Below are positions 55,126 through 64,000 of a stretch of DNA of 64,000 bases, one piece after another. The position numbers were made by a program, and so were the translations under genes. The notes below the pieces were generated by a model, which ran no database searches, was not told the DNA's origin, and saw only the letters and a list, made by a program, of their open reading frames with translations. Source of the DNA: Byssochlamys sp. IMV 00236 (taxonomy: Eukaryota > Ascomycota > Eurotiomycetes > Eurotiales > Thermoascaceae); the NCBI GenBank assembly GCA_001931875.2, contig MSJH02000512.1, positions 56,240-120,239 of the forward strand, written 5' to 3'. Numbering within the stretch: position 1 is the stretch's first letter; each line of letters opens with the position of its first letter.

Positions 55126-56922
55126 ATGTTTAGCAGGTTATTTCCTCGTGGTCTTTCCTGTATCCATTCGAGTTCTGCGCTTAATATTGCACGACGCAAC
55201 CTCCACATCTCCTACCAGCCAACGAACCAGCTTCCTCCGCGGAATGCGCAGTTCCGCGCCGCAGTGATGCCTCACCCTGCAGATAGACCACGACACGAAT
55301 CGAAGAGACGGAGAAAGGCGGCGGAGAAAGCAAACAAAGGAAGCGGCTTCGATCAGGTCCTTCAGCTTGATATCGACAACCTGCTGAAGAAGAGCAGAGA
55401 AGAGAAGGACCAAGATGGCGAGCAAGCGACTGGCGCAGTGCAGCTGCCCGAACCATTTACAGAGATTGAAGTGAAGATCACAGAGCTGTCCTCGACTGGA
55501 GATGGTCTTGCGCTCACTGATAACGGCGACCATGTCTACGTTGTGCCATTTACCGTTCCTGGAGACAAGGTCCTCATCAAGGTCATCAGACACTTCCGAG
55601 ATCTTTCCTATAGCACGGCGGACTTTCTGAAGGTTATCGAACCGGGCCCTCAAAGGAACGATTCTCTTATAGGATGCGGCTATTTTGGAAAATGCTCTGG
55701 GTGTCAATTGCAAATGCTGCCGTATCAGGAACAACTCGCCCACAAGAAGAAAATCGTCGAGAAGGCATATGCCAACTTTTCTGGTCTGATCCCGGAACTT
55801 GTGCCTGCTATCGATGATACGTTTGGCTCTCCTCTGCAGTACGGCTACCGGACGAAGCTCACGCCGCACTTCACCACACCTGGAGGATTCTCCCGGAACA
55901 AGAAAAACAATAAACCTAAGGACCCTGCTGATATTGAGATCCCCCCAATTGGATTCACAATGAAGAACCGACGAACCGATATGGATATTGAGGATTGCCC
56001 TCTGGGAACAGATATCGTGCGCAGGGGTCTTAAGAGGGAAAGGAAGAGGGTTATAGAGAACATCCAGGAGTTCTCCAAGGGAGCCACGCTCCTTATGCGT
56101 GAGTCTACGACACGCGTGAAGAAGGAAGCGGCGAACAACAAAGAATCGAACGGGACAGCAAAGCAACCGGTCGAACAGAAGGATGGCCAAACGTCGAATT
56201 CCAAAGATGATGAAGACGTTATCCGTATTGAGCACCCGGATTATATCGAAGAGAAACGCTGCATCACTGACAACAATGCTACCTCTATCGAATATATCGA
56301 CGATTTCATCTTTACGAACAAAGCTGGCGCTTTCTTCCAGAATAACAACTCCATCCTCTCCGGTTTCACCGAGTACATCCGCCAACACGTCCACCCCAAG
56401 AATCCCCGCCCCGACGAGAAGCCCATCAAGTATCTCCTCGACGCATACTCTGGCTCTGGCTTGTTCACCATCACCCTGTCTACCCTCTTCAAATCCTCCC
56501 TAGGTGTTGATGTTGCAGGCGACTCCATTGCCTCCGCACGCCAGAATGCCCGCGCCAACAATCTCAGCAACACCGGCTTCGCAGCCGCAGATGCAACCAC
56601 CCTCTTCAAGGATGTCCCCTATCCTGCCGACCAGACACTGCTAGTCATCGACCCTCCCCGCAAGGGCTGCAGTGATGACTTTCTCAATCAGCTACTCGAG
56701 TACGGCCCCAGACGCGTCGTGTACGTGAGCTGTAACGTCCACACGCAGGCCCGTGATGTCGGTGTCATGGTCCAAGGAGACAAGGAGGGCAAATGCCGTT
56801 ATGAGATCGAGAGTATTCGAGGCTTTGACTTCTTCCCGCAGACGGGACATGTCGAGGGCGTGGCCATCCTGAACCGGGTACATGAGCCAACTGCTGCTCC
56901 GACTGTTTCCATCGAGTCATAG
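55126..56922 (+). CDS. trm2: tRNA (uracil-54 C5)-methyltransferase TRM2
   Basis: SAM-dependent enzyme making m5U54 in the T loop of tRNA. One exon, 598 residues. The first 47 residues (MFSRLFPRGLSCIHSSSALN, RRNLH) look like a mitochondrial presequence; a second ATG at 55267 (MPHPADRPRHESKRRRKAAE) would give a nuclear/cytosolic form. The TRAM domain follows: EIEVKITELSSTGDGLALTD, GDHVYVVPFTVPGDKVLIKV. Then the RumA-type cysteine set CGYFGKCSGC (C-x5-C-x2-C) with a later Cys in MDIEDCPLG, which in bacterial RumA holds a 4Fe-4S cluster. The methyltransferase domain has FQNNNSI, the SAM loop LLDAYSGSGLFTITLS (about 437), LVIDPPRKGCSDD (Asp 509) and the nucleophile VVYVSCNVHTQARD (Cys 536). All key residues are present. 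A charged insert (about 56110-56220) interrupts the domain. Confidence 0.93.
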   Translation: MFSRLFPRGLSCIHSSSALNIARRNLHISYQPTNQLPPRNAQFRAAVMPHPADRPRHESKRRRKAAEKANKGSGFDQVLQLDIDNLLKKSREEKDQDGEQATGAVQLPEPFTEIEVKITELSSTGDGLALTDNGDHVYVVPFTVPGDKVLIKVIRHFRDLSYSTADFLKVIEPGPQRNDSLIGCGYFGKCSGCQLQMLPYQEQLAHKKKIVEKAYANFSGLIPELVPAIDDTFGSPLQYGYRTKLTPHFTTPGGFSRNKKNNKPKDPADIEIPPIGFTMKNRRTDMDIEDCPLGTDIVRRGLKRERKRVIENIQEFSKGATLLMRESTTRVKKEAANNKESNGTAKQPVEQKDGQTSNSKDDEDVIRIEHPDYIEEKRCITDNNATSIEYIDDFIFTNKAGAFFQNNNSILSGFTEYIRQHVHPKNPRPDEKPIKYLLDAYSGSGLFTITLSTLFKSSLGVDVAGDSIASARQNARANNLSNTGFAAADATTLFKDVPYPADQTLLVIDPPRKGCSDDFLNQLLEYGPRRVVYVSCNVHTQARDVGVMVQGDKEGKCRYEIESIRGFDFFPQTGHVEGVAILNRVHEPTAAPTVSIES

Positions 56923-57911
56923 ATGAGCATGTACTATCTCTCAAAAGTGCACAGGTTGGCGTTATGGGTCATTAAAAAAGAGGGGAAATGGGTTTTATCA
57001 CAGCGCTCTAATTTGTATATATGACAGCCCAGCATTCTCGGGAAATCTTTCCCAGGTAAGAAAAGTAGTATAATATTTTGGATTCAGCTTATCTTATCTA
57101 CATAGCTCTGCGAAGACAACGAACTAACTTTTACTGTCAATGTACGATCCTGGGAGATCTTTGACCGGCAAAGTTTTAAATATATCCTTACTGCTGGGCC
57201 CTCGTACTCCCTAATACACAGCTTATGTAACAATGTTTCCCCATGGTCGGCGAGATTGAATATGCATGAAGCTGACATTGATTCGCTTGGGATGGAGAAG
57301 TTCTGTAGACTCGTCTTCGAGTACGTTATTCTCAATTGAGTGCACTAGTTGTTAACGAAGCCCAGTACTGTATACGAGACCGAGAATATGCAAAATACAA
57401 CGGTTATCAATGCTTGCATGCGCTCGCGCTCCTATCATGATTTATAACTTGTAGCTAACTATCTACTTGCATAAGAAGAACCTGCGAATTTTACAAGAAA
57501 TATGACAAGCTTCCTTAGTATGTCCTGTGGTCACCAGACCCTAGCTCTTCCAAGTCTTTCAAAGAGGAGAACAGTAAGCAAGAATAGGAGAATAGTATTA
57601 TTAGCTACTAGTTATCGGTATTTTCTAGAATTCACGAGCGCCTTTCCTGATTACGATGTGCCCGCCATCTACATAACATGCAGTCACTAAGGAGAATCAT
57701 GGTTATGTTCAGGGAAAGAGTGAATCAACATAAAAGCCAGGTCCATGTAATACTGGAAGTCACCCTGGCCATATATTCATTTCATGCCTTCATCGAGATT
57801 ATGTCGGCTTCAAGCAGGAATAGAGTAGGATTGTGGGAAAGCCCCGCCGCAGCATGTTCACTCTACTCATGCCTTCACTTCTGGTTAATTTCCGCTTGCC
57901 TTCTTCCTATC
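56923..57911. other. AT-rich spacer downstream of trm2
   Basis: About 1 kb with only short frames and many stops. It looks like non-coding or decayed sequence. No recognisable gene or repeat was seen. Confidence 0.45.
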
Positions 57912-58200
57912 TGTTGGGCAGGGTCCTCCGGAAGTCATATTATTTCACTGTTACTCAAGAACAGGTATGTACATTCATCGGCTCTTTTCCTTACACGCGA
58001 CTTTCATTCTTGCCTATAAGTACCCCTCTTCTTTCTGACCTTCGCTCTACCAGGTTACTATCCCCTCATATAGTTGGCACTCTTAGTCTATGTAGACTGG
58101 AGAACATATCTTATATATCTATATCTTCTAGTTCCTTTTTCTTATCTAGTCTTTTGTTTATTTGTCTTTATATTAAAGAAATTCACTCTCAGCCTGTAGA
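57912..58200 (+). mobile_element. Possible solo or truncated LTR (LTR retrotransposon remnant)
   Basis: The stretch starts TGTTGGGCAGG, has a TATAAG at 58015-58020 followed by a CT-rich initiator-like region. It ends in T/A-rich, polyadenylation-like sequence before TCAGCCTGTAGAG. Fungal copia-type LTRs often begin TGTTG and carry a TATAAGTA box. No second copy, primer-binding site or integrase/reverse-transcriptase sequence is present, and no target duplication was found, so the call is tentative. Confidence 0.25.
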
Positions 58201-58213
58201 GTTAGAGACTTAG

Positions 58214-58555
58214 ACCCTTTCCGCTATTGTCAAGACTATATGCGAGCCACAAGTCTCAAGGCAAGATGCCTATGAGGTGGTCGCCGCGCGCCCTTCCAAG
58301 GGTCTCCCCAGGGACCGGTAAGTCTTGTCTCCTTATGGTTGTAATTTGAGCACAGGAATCATCCATTATTAATAGACATTTAGTGTGCTTCTCATCTCCA
58401 GGATGGCAAAGAGCTATACCTCTCCATCGCCCTGTACGAGGGGGGTACAAAAGGTACCTGGTGGGGAACTAATATAAACAAGCGGAACGACATGGACAAG
58501 TTTGCGAAGCAAAGAATCAATAAGCAGCGTGGCGATTTTCTAGTTACTAGAGGTA
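58214..58555 (+). pseudogene. Fragment of an unidentified gene (two exons, no start or end)
   Basis: An open stretch DAYEVVAARPSKGLPRDR, reaching a GTAAGT donor at 58318, is followed by an acceptor at about 58413 and then GKELYLSIALYEGGTKGTWW with further codons to GDFLVTRG. The halves read like neighbouring parts of one protein (beta strand LYLSIALY), possibly related to the small DUF-type fungal proteins that begin with such a strand. The 5' part has no ATG in frame before a stop at 58211, and the 3' part soon meets stops. I regard it as a decayed remnant; the identification is open. Confidence 0.35.
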
Positions 58556-58622
58556 AGGTACCTATCTATCGATGTATAAAGCAATATTAACGAAGAACAA
58601 AAGAAACGACAAAGACACCACC

Positions 58623-60341
58623 ATGGCTATAAAGAAATGAGGACGATCGAAGAGTCCTAACTCTCCTTCAAAGCGAAGGGCATTAGGGGAAGTTCCGCCA
58701 GAAGTAAGGTGTTCTTAATGACATATCGTTGCTGCCTAGGCTATTTTTTTATTATTTAAAGACATAGAATGCAGTTGTCGCCCACACATACTCGGTATCA
58801 CCCACCCAAAAAACACGAGTCGATAAACGACATCAAGGAGGAAATTTTGCATCCAAACGACGTCGAGATGAACTCCAGAAAGAAATTCATCGGAAATCGA
58901 GAAGGCCTAAGCCTACTGGCAGAGAAGAGTGACGTCGACACCGAACTATTCGTCCTCAGAGCGGCCACACTCAACGAGTGGACAAACCAGAAAGCCGAAA
59001 ATCGAGAAAATATAAATGAGAGAGACTTGACAGTTCACGGCGGCAAGATCGTCGCTGATATAATGACTATCAAACGTTTTTCTAAGCTTCCAAGAATGGA
59101 AGATCGAGTCCAGAAATGGACTATAGCATTCTGCAACTTCTACGGAGTCTCCTTCAAAGACGTTGAAACAAAAGATATTCCGCCTCAATTGAGGCTCGTC
59201 TTCAATCGACGGGCCACTGTCTGCACGTTATATATATGGCAGACACATCGCAATAAGGAAAGACGCTCGCGAATTCTAGAAAATGCCGATACTATTATTC
59301 GAAGCTGGTTGAATAATAATGATGTGGGTCTATTCGCAGAAGGGTCTCATGTGCTAAAGCTTTGTGATAGAATTGATGAAGACTGGCTTTTAGGCTATGT
59401 CTAGGTAGCGATCAGCAATAGATTTCCACGCGAATTATGTCATTGTGGAAGAAGCATCCCAAATGTCCGAGACGATGTGCCTAAATGGCATCGTGAGACA
59501 TTTTGCTTCCGCAAAGAAAATACTCCTTAGTGGCGCAGTTACCTCCGACTGTTACTTCTATGCATCGCAATGAGTGCTAGTTATGAGTCGGAGCGGATGT
59601 CACTTTTTGAACGACTGATGAAATCTGGACACCCAGCAGTCCAGTTACGTATCAAGCATAGGATGCACCCTCACATCTCCAGATTTGTTTCCGATTAATT
59701 CTATGGCGGTAGTCTTAGAGATCATCCTACTTGCCTGGATCGTCCTCTGGCGAAATACTTCCGTGAGCAAATGACGAAATATGCACCTCAATGCGACCCC
59801 GGAAACTCGTATTTCATTTCTATTGAGAATTCTACCGTCTGGCAAAGGAAGGGATTCCATTCGATGTTCAATCCTGATCGTACACCTTGTTCGCATGCTT
59901 CTTGCGACGGGGCTTCCACAGGACAAAATGTTGATTTTGTCCTACTATTCAGAAGAACGTCGCATTCTCTCTGAGATTCTGAATGGGTCATACGGGTATA
60001 AGAATGTCGAGATTTCTAGCGTCGACTCCGCTCAGGGAAAAGAAAAGGATGTCGTTATCGTCTCCACGTGCCGTCCTGGTGGTAAGATAGGTTTGGGCTT
60101 TGTGGCAGATAGGCAGCGACAATGTGTCGCCATGAGCGGTGCTAGAGACGGACTCATTCTTGTCGGCAATAAGAGGATGGGAAATGGCGGGCAGAGCTCT
60201 GGCCAGCAATGCTGGAAAGATGCCGTGAACTATTTTGCGGGCCAGCGCCGTCTTGTCAGTGTCCCTGGCAATCGCACAGCCATCCAGGAAAGGTTGAATA
60301 TCCCTAACCCGCAAATCTTCTCCGAGGTTCATGGTCGTTGA
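58623..60341 (+). pseudogene. Broken SF1 (UPF1-like) helicase gene
   Basis: Remains of one gene read in several frames. A possible start MAIKK at 58623 is followed at once by TGA (58638-58640), then KSPNSPSKRRALGEVPPE. A 211-codon piece at 58769-59404 includes KWTIAFCNFYGVSFKDV and ends LCDRIDEDWLLGYV. A motif II-like block VIVEEASQMSE and motif III-like KKILLSG lie at about 59430-59540. After a frame change comes MSLFERLMKSGHPAVQLRIK then HRMHPHISRF (59600-59695, the QYRMHP region). Another frame change gives DRPLAKYFREQM (about 59740). The last piece to 60341 has ISSVDSAQGKEKDVVIVSTC (motif V) and GLGFVADRQRQCVAMSGARD (motif VI), where the usual Arg of the [ST]RA site is Gly. No intact Walker A was found. 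At least two frameshifts and several stops show it is dead unless many introns are invoked. Confidence 0.7.
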
Positions 60342-60561
60342 CTTGAAGATTGATAATCCTCCGGTGGAATAATCGCACAAGTCTGTCCAAGATAAGGAAG
60401 ATTATGGGATTCAGTTAGAGATATTATTAGACTCGATAATACCAATCATCTATTTCAGTCTCTGCATTGGCCTGTATTTTGCGGTCTTATCCTATGATGT
60501 TAACTTTCTAGAAGTCGTAATATAACTATCGACAAGCGGAACTAAAAATTGGATATTTGCA

Positions 60562-62071
60562 CTAAGAGCTTCCCGGTCCACCCAGCAGCGCGAATCTCCG
60601 GACGATGCTGGGTCCAATCTCATCGTACTCGGCCTTGGTGTGGCAGTAGCTTCTGAATTCTGGCGTCTGGCCAAGCAGACTGCCTCCGAACCACGGTCCG
60701 TGCCTTTGGCGCTTGTGCGTGACGACCGCGACATCGAGACCACCACTCTTTGCTCCACCGCTGCGTGCCTCTGATGCGCGAATACGAGCATCCACGAGGT
60801 GTCGAATATCACGCTGGAGACGACGTCCAAAGTCCTTGTAGAGGGTCGAACCACCAGAAAGAACGATGTTCTTGTAAAGACCTCTTCGGACATCGATAGG
60901 CGATGACTGAATAACACCATCAACGACGACAGGGAGCGGCGTAAGGAAGTCAGAGGAATAGATTTCAGGGTTGAAGAAGATCTCCGGGGCGAGGAATCTT
61001 TCATATCCGATATCGATGGTCACAGAACGGCCGTTCGGGGAAGTAACGGTATGCTTCAGGAATCGGTCCGGTTCCCTGTCGTACCGGGCGAATTCCTTGA
61101 CAATATCCGGGCACACGTAGCAGTATTCTTCCTTGACCTTCTCCGCAGTCTTCAGGCTGCTGTCAGCCTCACCTCGATCACGGAGCAAGCTCTGGACGAA
61201 GTAGGTAATATCTCTACCCGCAATGGGAATGCTCTTAATGGAGGATCCAATGACGTAGCCTTCCGCGACGGGAATGACATGGGTAACACCGTCACCAGAG
61301 TCAATCACAGTACCGGTAAGAGATCGGTCCGTGACCTTGGAAGAGGTCCATGATGCCGCCAGGGCAAGGACGGCCTGAACGGCAATGTATAAACCGGCAC
61401 AGTTGAACGACTCGAACATGATCTCGGCAGTGCTCTCTCGGTTCTCAGGGGGGTTCAGAGGCTATATAGTAATTATAGTAAGCAGCTGCTAGGGATATGT
61501 TCGGAGCTAGCTGGAAGAGAATCGCTTACAGGCTCAGTGAGCAAGAAGTAGTGGTCTTCTGGCTCGACTCGCAGGTATTTGAAGATGGAGTTCGACCAGA
61601 ACCGCTCCATGTGGTCCCAATTCTCAATCTGACCATGGCGGATAGGGTAGTTGATACCATAACCAGGGCCGTTCGCAGCTGCTAGCGCCTCGTCACCGAT
61701 GAAGAAGTCCAGATCCTCAGTCCCCCGCTTCGTAGACAGGTGCGAGCTTGCCCCGCCACCGCCAGTTAGGTACGAGGGCTTGTTTGCAACTGCAGGTCGT
61801 CCTGTCGAGCTTCCAGCAGCTCCAGCAGCACCCTTGGTCGCGATTGCGGTTGGAAAGACGAACGAGGGAGAGTCGTTACCGGCGAATCCTATTCCGATAG
61901 TCAGTCTCGAGGACAGCACCTGGACACACCGCTGATGCGATTGCACACACCGAGTTTGGAAAAACCGGTACCGCTAGGAGGGAAGAGAAGTCAGCTGTAT
62001 ATGTCTCATAAGAAGACTTTTGGATAAGTGACATACTTGTCCATGACAACGGCCGGGGTCTGGGTAGCCAT
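60562..62071 (-). CDS. arp3: Actin-related protein 3 (ARP2/3 complex)
   Basis: ATP-binding subunit of the ARP2/3 complex that nucleates branched actin at endocytic patches. Exons on the minus strand: 62037-62071, 61951-61973 (23 nt), 61530-61888 and 60562-61461; 438 residues. The first three exons rebuild [20 protein letters not shown] then [17 protein letters not shown], the phosphate-1 loop of the actin fold; this fixes the two small exons. Further blocks: [60 protein letters not shown], phosphate-2 [20 protein letters not shown], the adenosine motif [20 protein letters not shown], and the C-terminal [20 protein letters not shown]. Length is as expected for fungal Arp3. A Gly/Ser/Thr-rich loop (about 61750-61850) follows the first block. 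Confidence 0.95.
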
Positions 62072-63185
62072 GGTGACCTTGGACGGGGTACTGCCCGATC
62101 CACTGGACTTTGGAATTAAGGCCCGGAATTAGAAGATCGAAATTCCTGAGTTGAGTACGCAATGTCTGGCGTACGATCTGCAGATTGGTATCAGAGGAAG
62201 AATAAAGGTGGTGTGCAGCCTACCCCAAGGAAGAGGAGAGCGCGGGGGAAGGATGTAGTATAGAGAGCGTAGCTGTCGTTGCCTCGTGTCCGCCCGGTCG
62301 TTCTGGAGTCGCGGCAAGTGGGAGCGCCAAGCCGCGTCATGTGCTCCGCTCTGCTTTGGCGGAGATCGACCAACTATTATTTAGTAGAGTCTCAGAGAGT
62401 CGAACAGCACTTTTGATGGAGAATCTTCGTGGTCTCTGATTCACAGGCATTGGGATATCCAGGATTCAAAGCAGGACTAGCGGATGGTGGTTTCCCCCTG
62501 CAATCCGCCATGGCTCCTTGAGGAAGAAATCTGAATGTAAGATGAAGGGAAGGTGCACCAACGTCTTCTCAATCTTCATCACTCTCCCCAACCCGCTGTG
62601 GCGATAGACTTGCTGTTCTACGCATCTCTATCTTTCAATCGAGCCCCTAAGTTTTCATATCCAGAGAATCTCTGGATAACTTTCTTTGTCCGCGGTTCTA
62701 TTACCTGTAATGCCTTCGCGATATCATAACTAGTGTTACTTAAGGCTTATCATTCCCTTCTGCCTTCCTATATTCTTTAAGCCGGAAAAGAAAAAAGCCT
62801 AGCTGGTTCTTTTCATGCAACACTTTCTGTGAGCCCACGCAGCTGGTTTTGCCCACGACAACTGTCCTTGCAGGTCTTGAAGAATTCTCAAAGGTGAAAC
62901 TGGCGGACTTCAACACAAAATGACAACGGGTATCCGTCTATGGTTGTGATTGTTTTGTCGACAGACCGTTTCTGTCAAACCTCGACTCACTTCAGCGGTG
63001 CCCACCTAATGCAGGTCTTTCGTCTGCTTTGAACTCACGCCCCTCGCACTTCTCCTAGCTGCTGCAGCTGATGCTGCCTCGACCACAGGGATCTATCTCC
63101 TGCTTGAATCAACATAGCAACAAGCCTGGCTTCCTGTGTCAGCTTAGCACCTGTCCTTCACAACAGCATCAGGATAATACGAAAC
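62072..63185. promoter_or_regulatory. Divergent spacer arp3 / taspase-like gene
   Basis: A 1.1-kb region between divergent starts. Mixed composition with C/T-rich patches before both starts and short unsupported frames. No site was recognised. Confidence 0.45.
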
Positions 63186-64000
63186 ATGACACCCCGCCAT
63201 AGAGAGGGGGGCGATATTGCTGCAATATTCGTGCATGCAGGAGCAGGATACCACAGCGTCCAGAATGAAAAGATCCACCTGGAAGCCTGCAATGAGTGAG
63301 TAACTCCCTAAATTGGATATTTGTTAGAGAGTTACATGTCTTCACCCTCCACACTGTCTTGTTGATGTTCTACGGATCTTATCTGACACCCAACAGGGCG
63401 GCTAGGGTTGCCATGACACTGCTCAAGAACGGTGGCTCAGCAGTCGACGCCGTAGAAATGGCCATTGCGTTGATGGAGGACCATGAAATCACAAATGCAG
63501 GTTATGGCAGTAATCTGACCGTCGATGGTACTGTCGAGTGTGATGCTACCGTCGTCGATCACCTCGGGCGTAGTGGTGCTGTTGGCGCTGTCTCCCGTGA
63601 GTGTCTCTGTCATTTCTGTCCGCGAGCTTCTGAGGACCTCCTTCTGAACAATTACAGAGATAAAGAACCCGATATCCCTAGCACGTAAAATCCTTGATGC
63701 TTCGACGAAGCCCCTCTCCTTGCACAGAGTTCCCCCGAATCTTCTTGTCGGCCCCGGGGCTACAGATTTTGCCTACGATAATGGCATACACGTGCTCCCT
63801 CCCGACTTCCTGGTTTCTGATCCTGCTAGGGAACGCTGGCGTCGCTGGAGACAAGATCTGCAGGCTGCTGATCGTCAAGCAATGGTAGAGTTGGAAGAAC
63901 GGATGGAGCTCGAGTGCCAGGATAATCCATATATGATTTCCGATTACCCTGGCATTATACGTGCAACCCAGGTTATGTCGCCGCCTTCTAGTGTTGAGCC
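63186..64000 (+). CDS. Taspase/asparaginase-type N-terminal nucleophile hydrolase, 3' end outside window
   Basis: Member of the type-2 asparaginase family. Exons so far: 63186-63295, 63397-63596 and 63658 to beyond the edge; phases agree. The start MTPRHREGGDIAAIFVHAGA is followed by GYHSVQNEKIHLEACNEAAR, VAMTLLKNGGSAVDAVEMAI and MEDHEITNAGYGSNLTVDGT. These are the family's HAGAG, GGSAVDAVE and NAGxGSxL blocks. Then VECDATVVD, GAVGAVSQIKNPISLARKIL, and a Taspase-like insert with VLPPDFLVSDPARERWRRWR. The Thr nucleophile motif (GTVG) and C-terminal half lie past position 64000, so activity cannot be judged. The insert before the nucleophile argues for the threonine aspartase (Taspase1) branch rather than plain asparaginase. 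Confidence 0.88.

Noticed and set aside
55138..56394. 418-codon open frame on the minus strand
   Set aside because: It lies entirely antisense to trm2, has no family features, and is a codon-bias shadow of the real gene.
58301..58326. A frame reading SPGTGKS, identical to a helicase Walker A
   Set aside because: The GGTAAGT inside it is a good splice donor for the overlapping fragment, the frame stops within a few codons, and upstream residues do not match helicases. It could belong to the helicase remnant, but chance is as likely.
58946..59188. Minus-strand 80-codon frame in the helicase remnant
   Set aside because: It is antisense to the recognisable helicase pieces and has no features of its own.

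Overview
The window is nuclear DNA from a filamentous ascomycete, most likely an Aspergillus or a close Eurotiomycete relative. The evidence is about 26 mostly intron-bearing protein genes. The introns are short (mostly 45-90 nt), with GTAAGT/GTATGT-type donors and CTAAC/CTGAC branch points close to the AG. There are no operons, and the gene set is typical of filamentous fungi (NRC-2-type kinase, Arb1, Bqt4, Tbf1, Dad3). Exon boundaries below were worked out by hand from splice signals, reading phase and family conservation. Gene names come from recognising sequence families, not from a database search.

Layout. 0-12.9 kb: eIF2B-alpha (cut by the left edge), kinetochore NUF2, an unidentified 236-residue protein, AP-3 beta, a CCHC zinc-knuckle protein, the PP2A-like phosphatase PPG1 and Rho-GDI. 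15-27.5 kb: nuclear-envelope BQT4, the mRNA 3'-end factor CLP1, an 852-residue Ser/Arg-rich protein with three Cys modules, and a zeta-crystallin-type quinone reductase. 27.9-40.3 kb: an FAD monooxygenase, the Argonaute chaperone subunit ARB1, inositol polyphosphate multikinase, mitochondrial uS19, TAF10, and a TRFH+Myb telomere/TTAGGG-binding factor (TBF1). 42-51 kb: a membrane-anchored histidine-phosphatase-fold protein lacking its catalytic residues, a 925-residue low-complexity protein with a possible eIF4E-binding motif, and an NRC-2/FPK-type AGC kinase. 52-57 kb: DASH subunit DAD3, mitochondrial uS5 and tRNA m5U54 methyltransferase TRM2. 57.9-60.4 kb: a decayed island with an LTR-like stretch, a gene fragment and a broken SF1 (UPF1-like) helicase. 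60.5-64 kb: ARP3 and a taspase/asparaginase-type N-terminal nucleophile hydrolase cut by the right edge.

This is mainly a housekeeping region with no biosynthetic cluster. Several genes act in chromosome and nuclear architecture (NUF2, DAD3, BQT4, TBF1, ARB1, TAF10), in translation (eIF2B-alpha, uS5m, uS19m, TRM2) and in trafficking, actin and lipid signalling (AP-3 beta, Rho-GDI, ARP3, NRC-2, IPMK). They are separate transcription units and not one pathway. The least explained items are the pseudo-phosphatase, the triplicated Cys module, the possible 4E-binding protein, the degenerate RecA-like protein and the decayed helicase. Three very small internal exons and one in-frame retainable intron are notable at gene-structure level.
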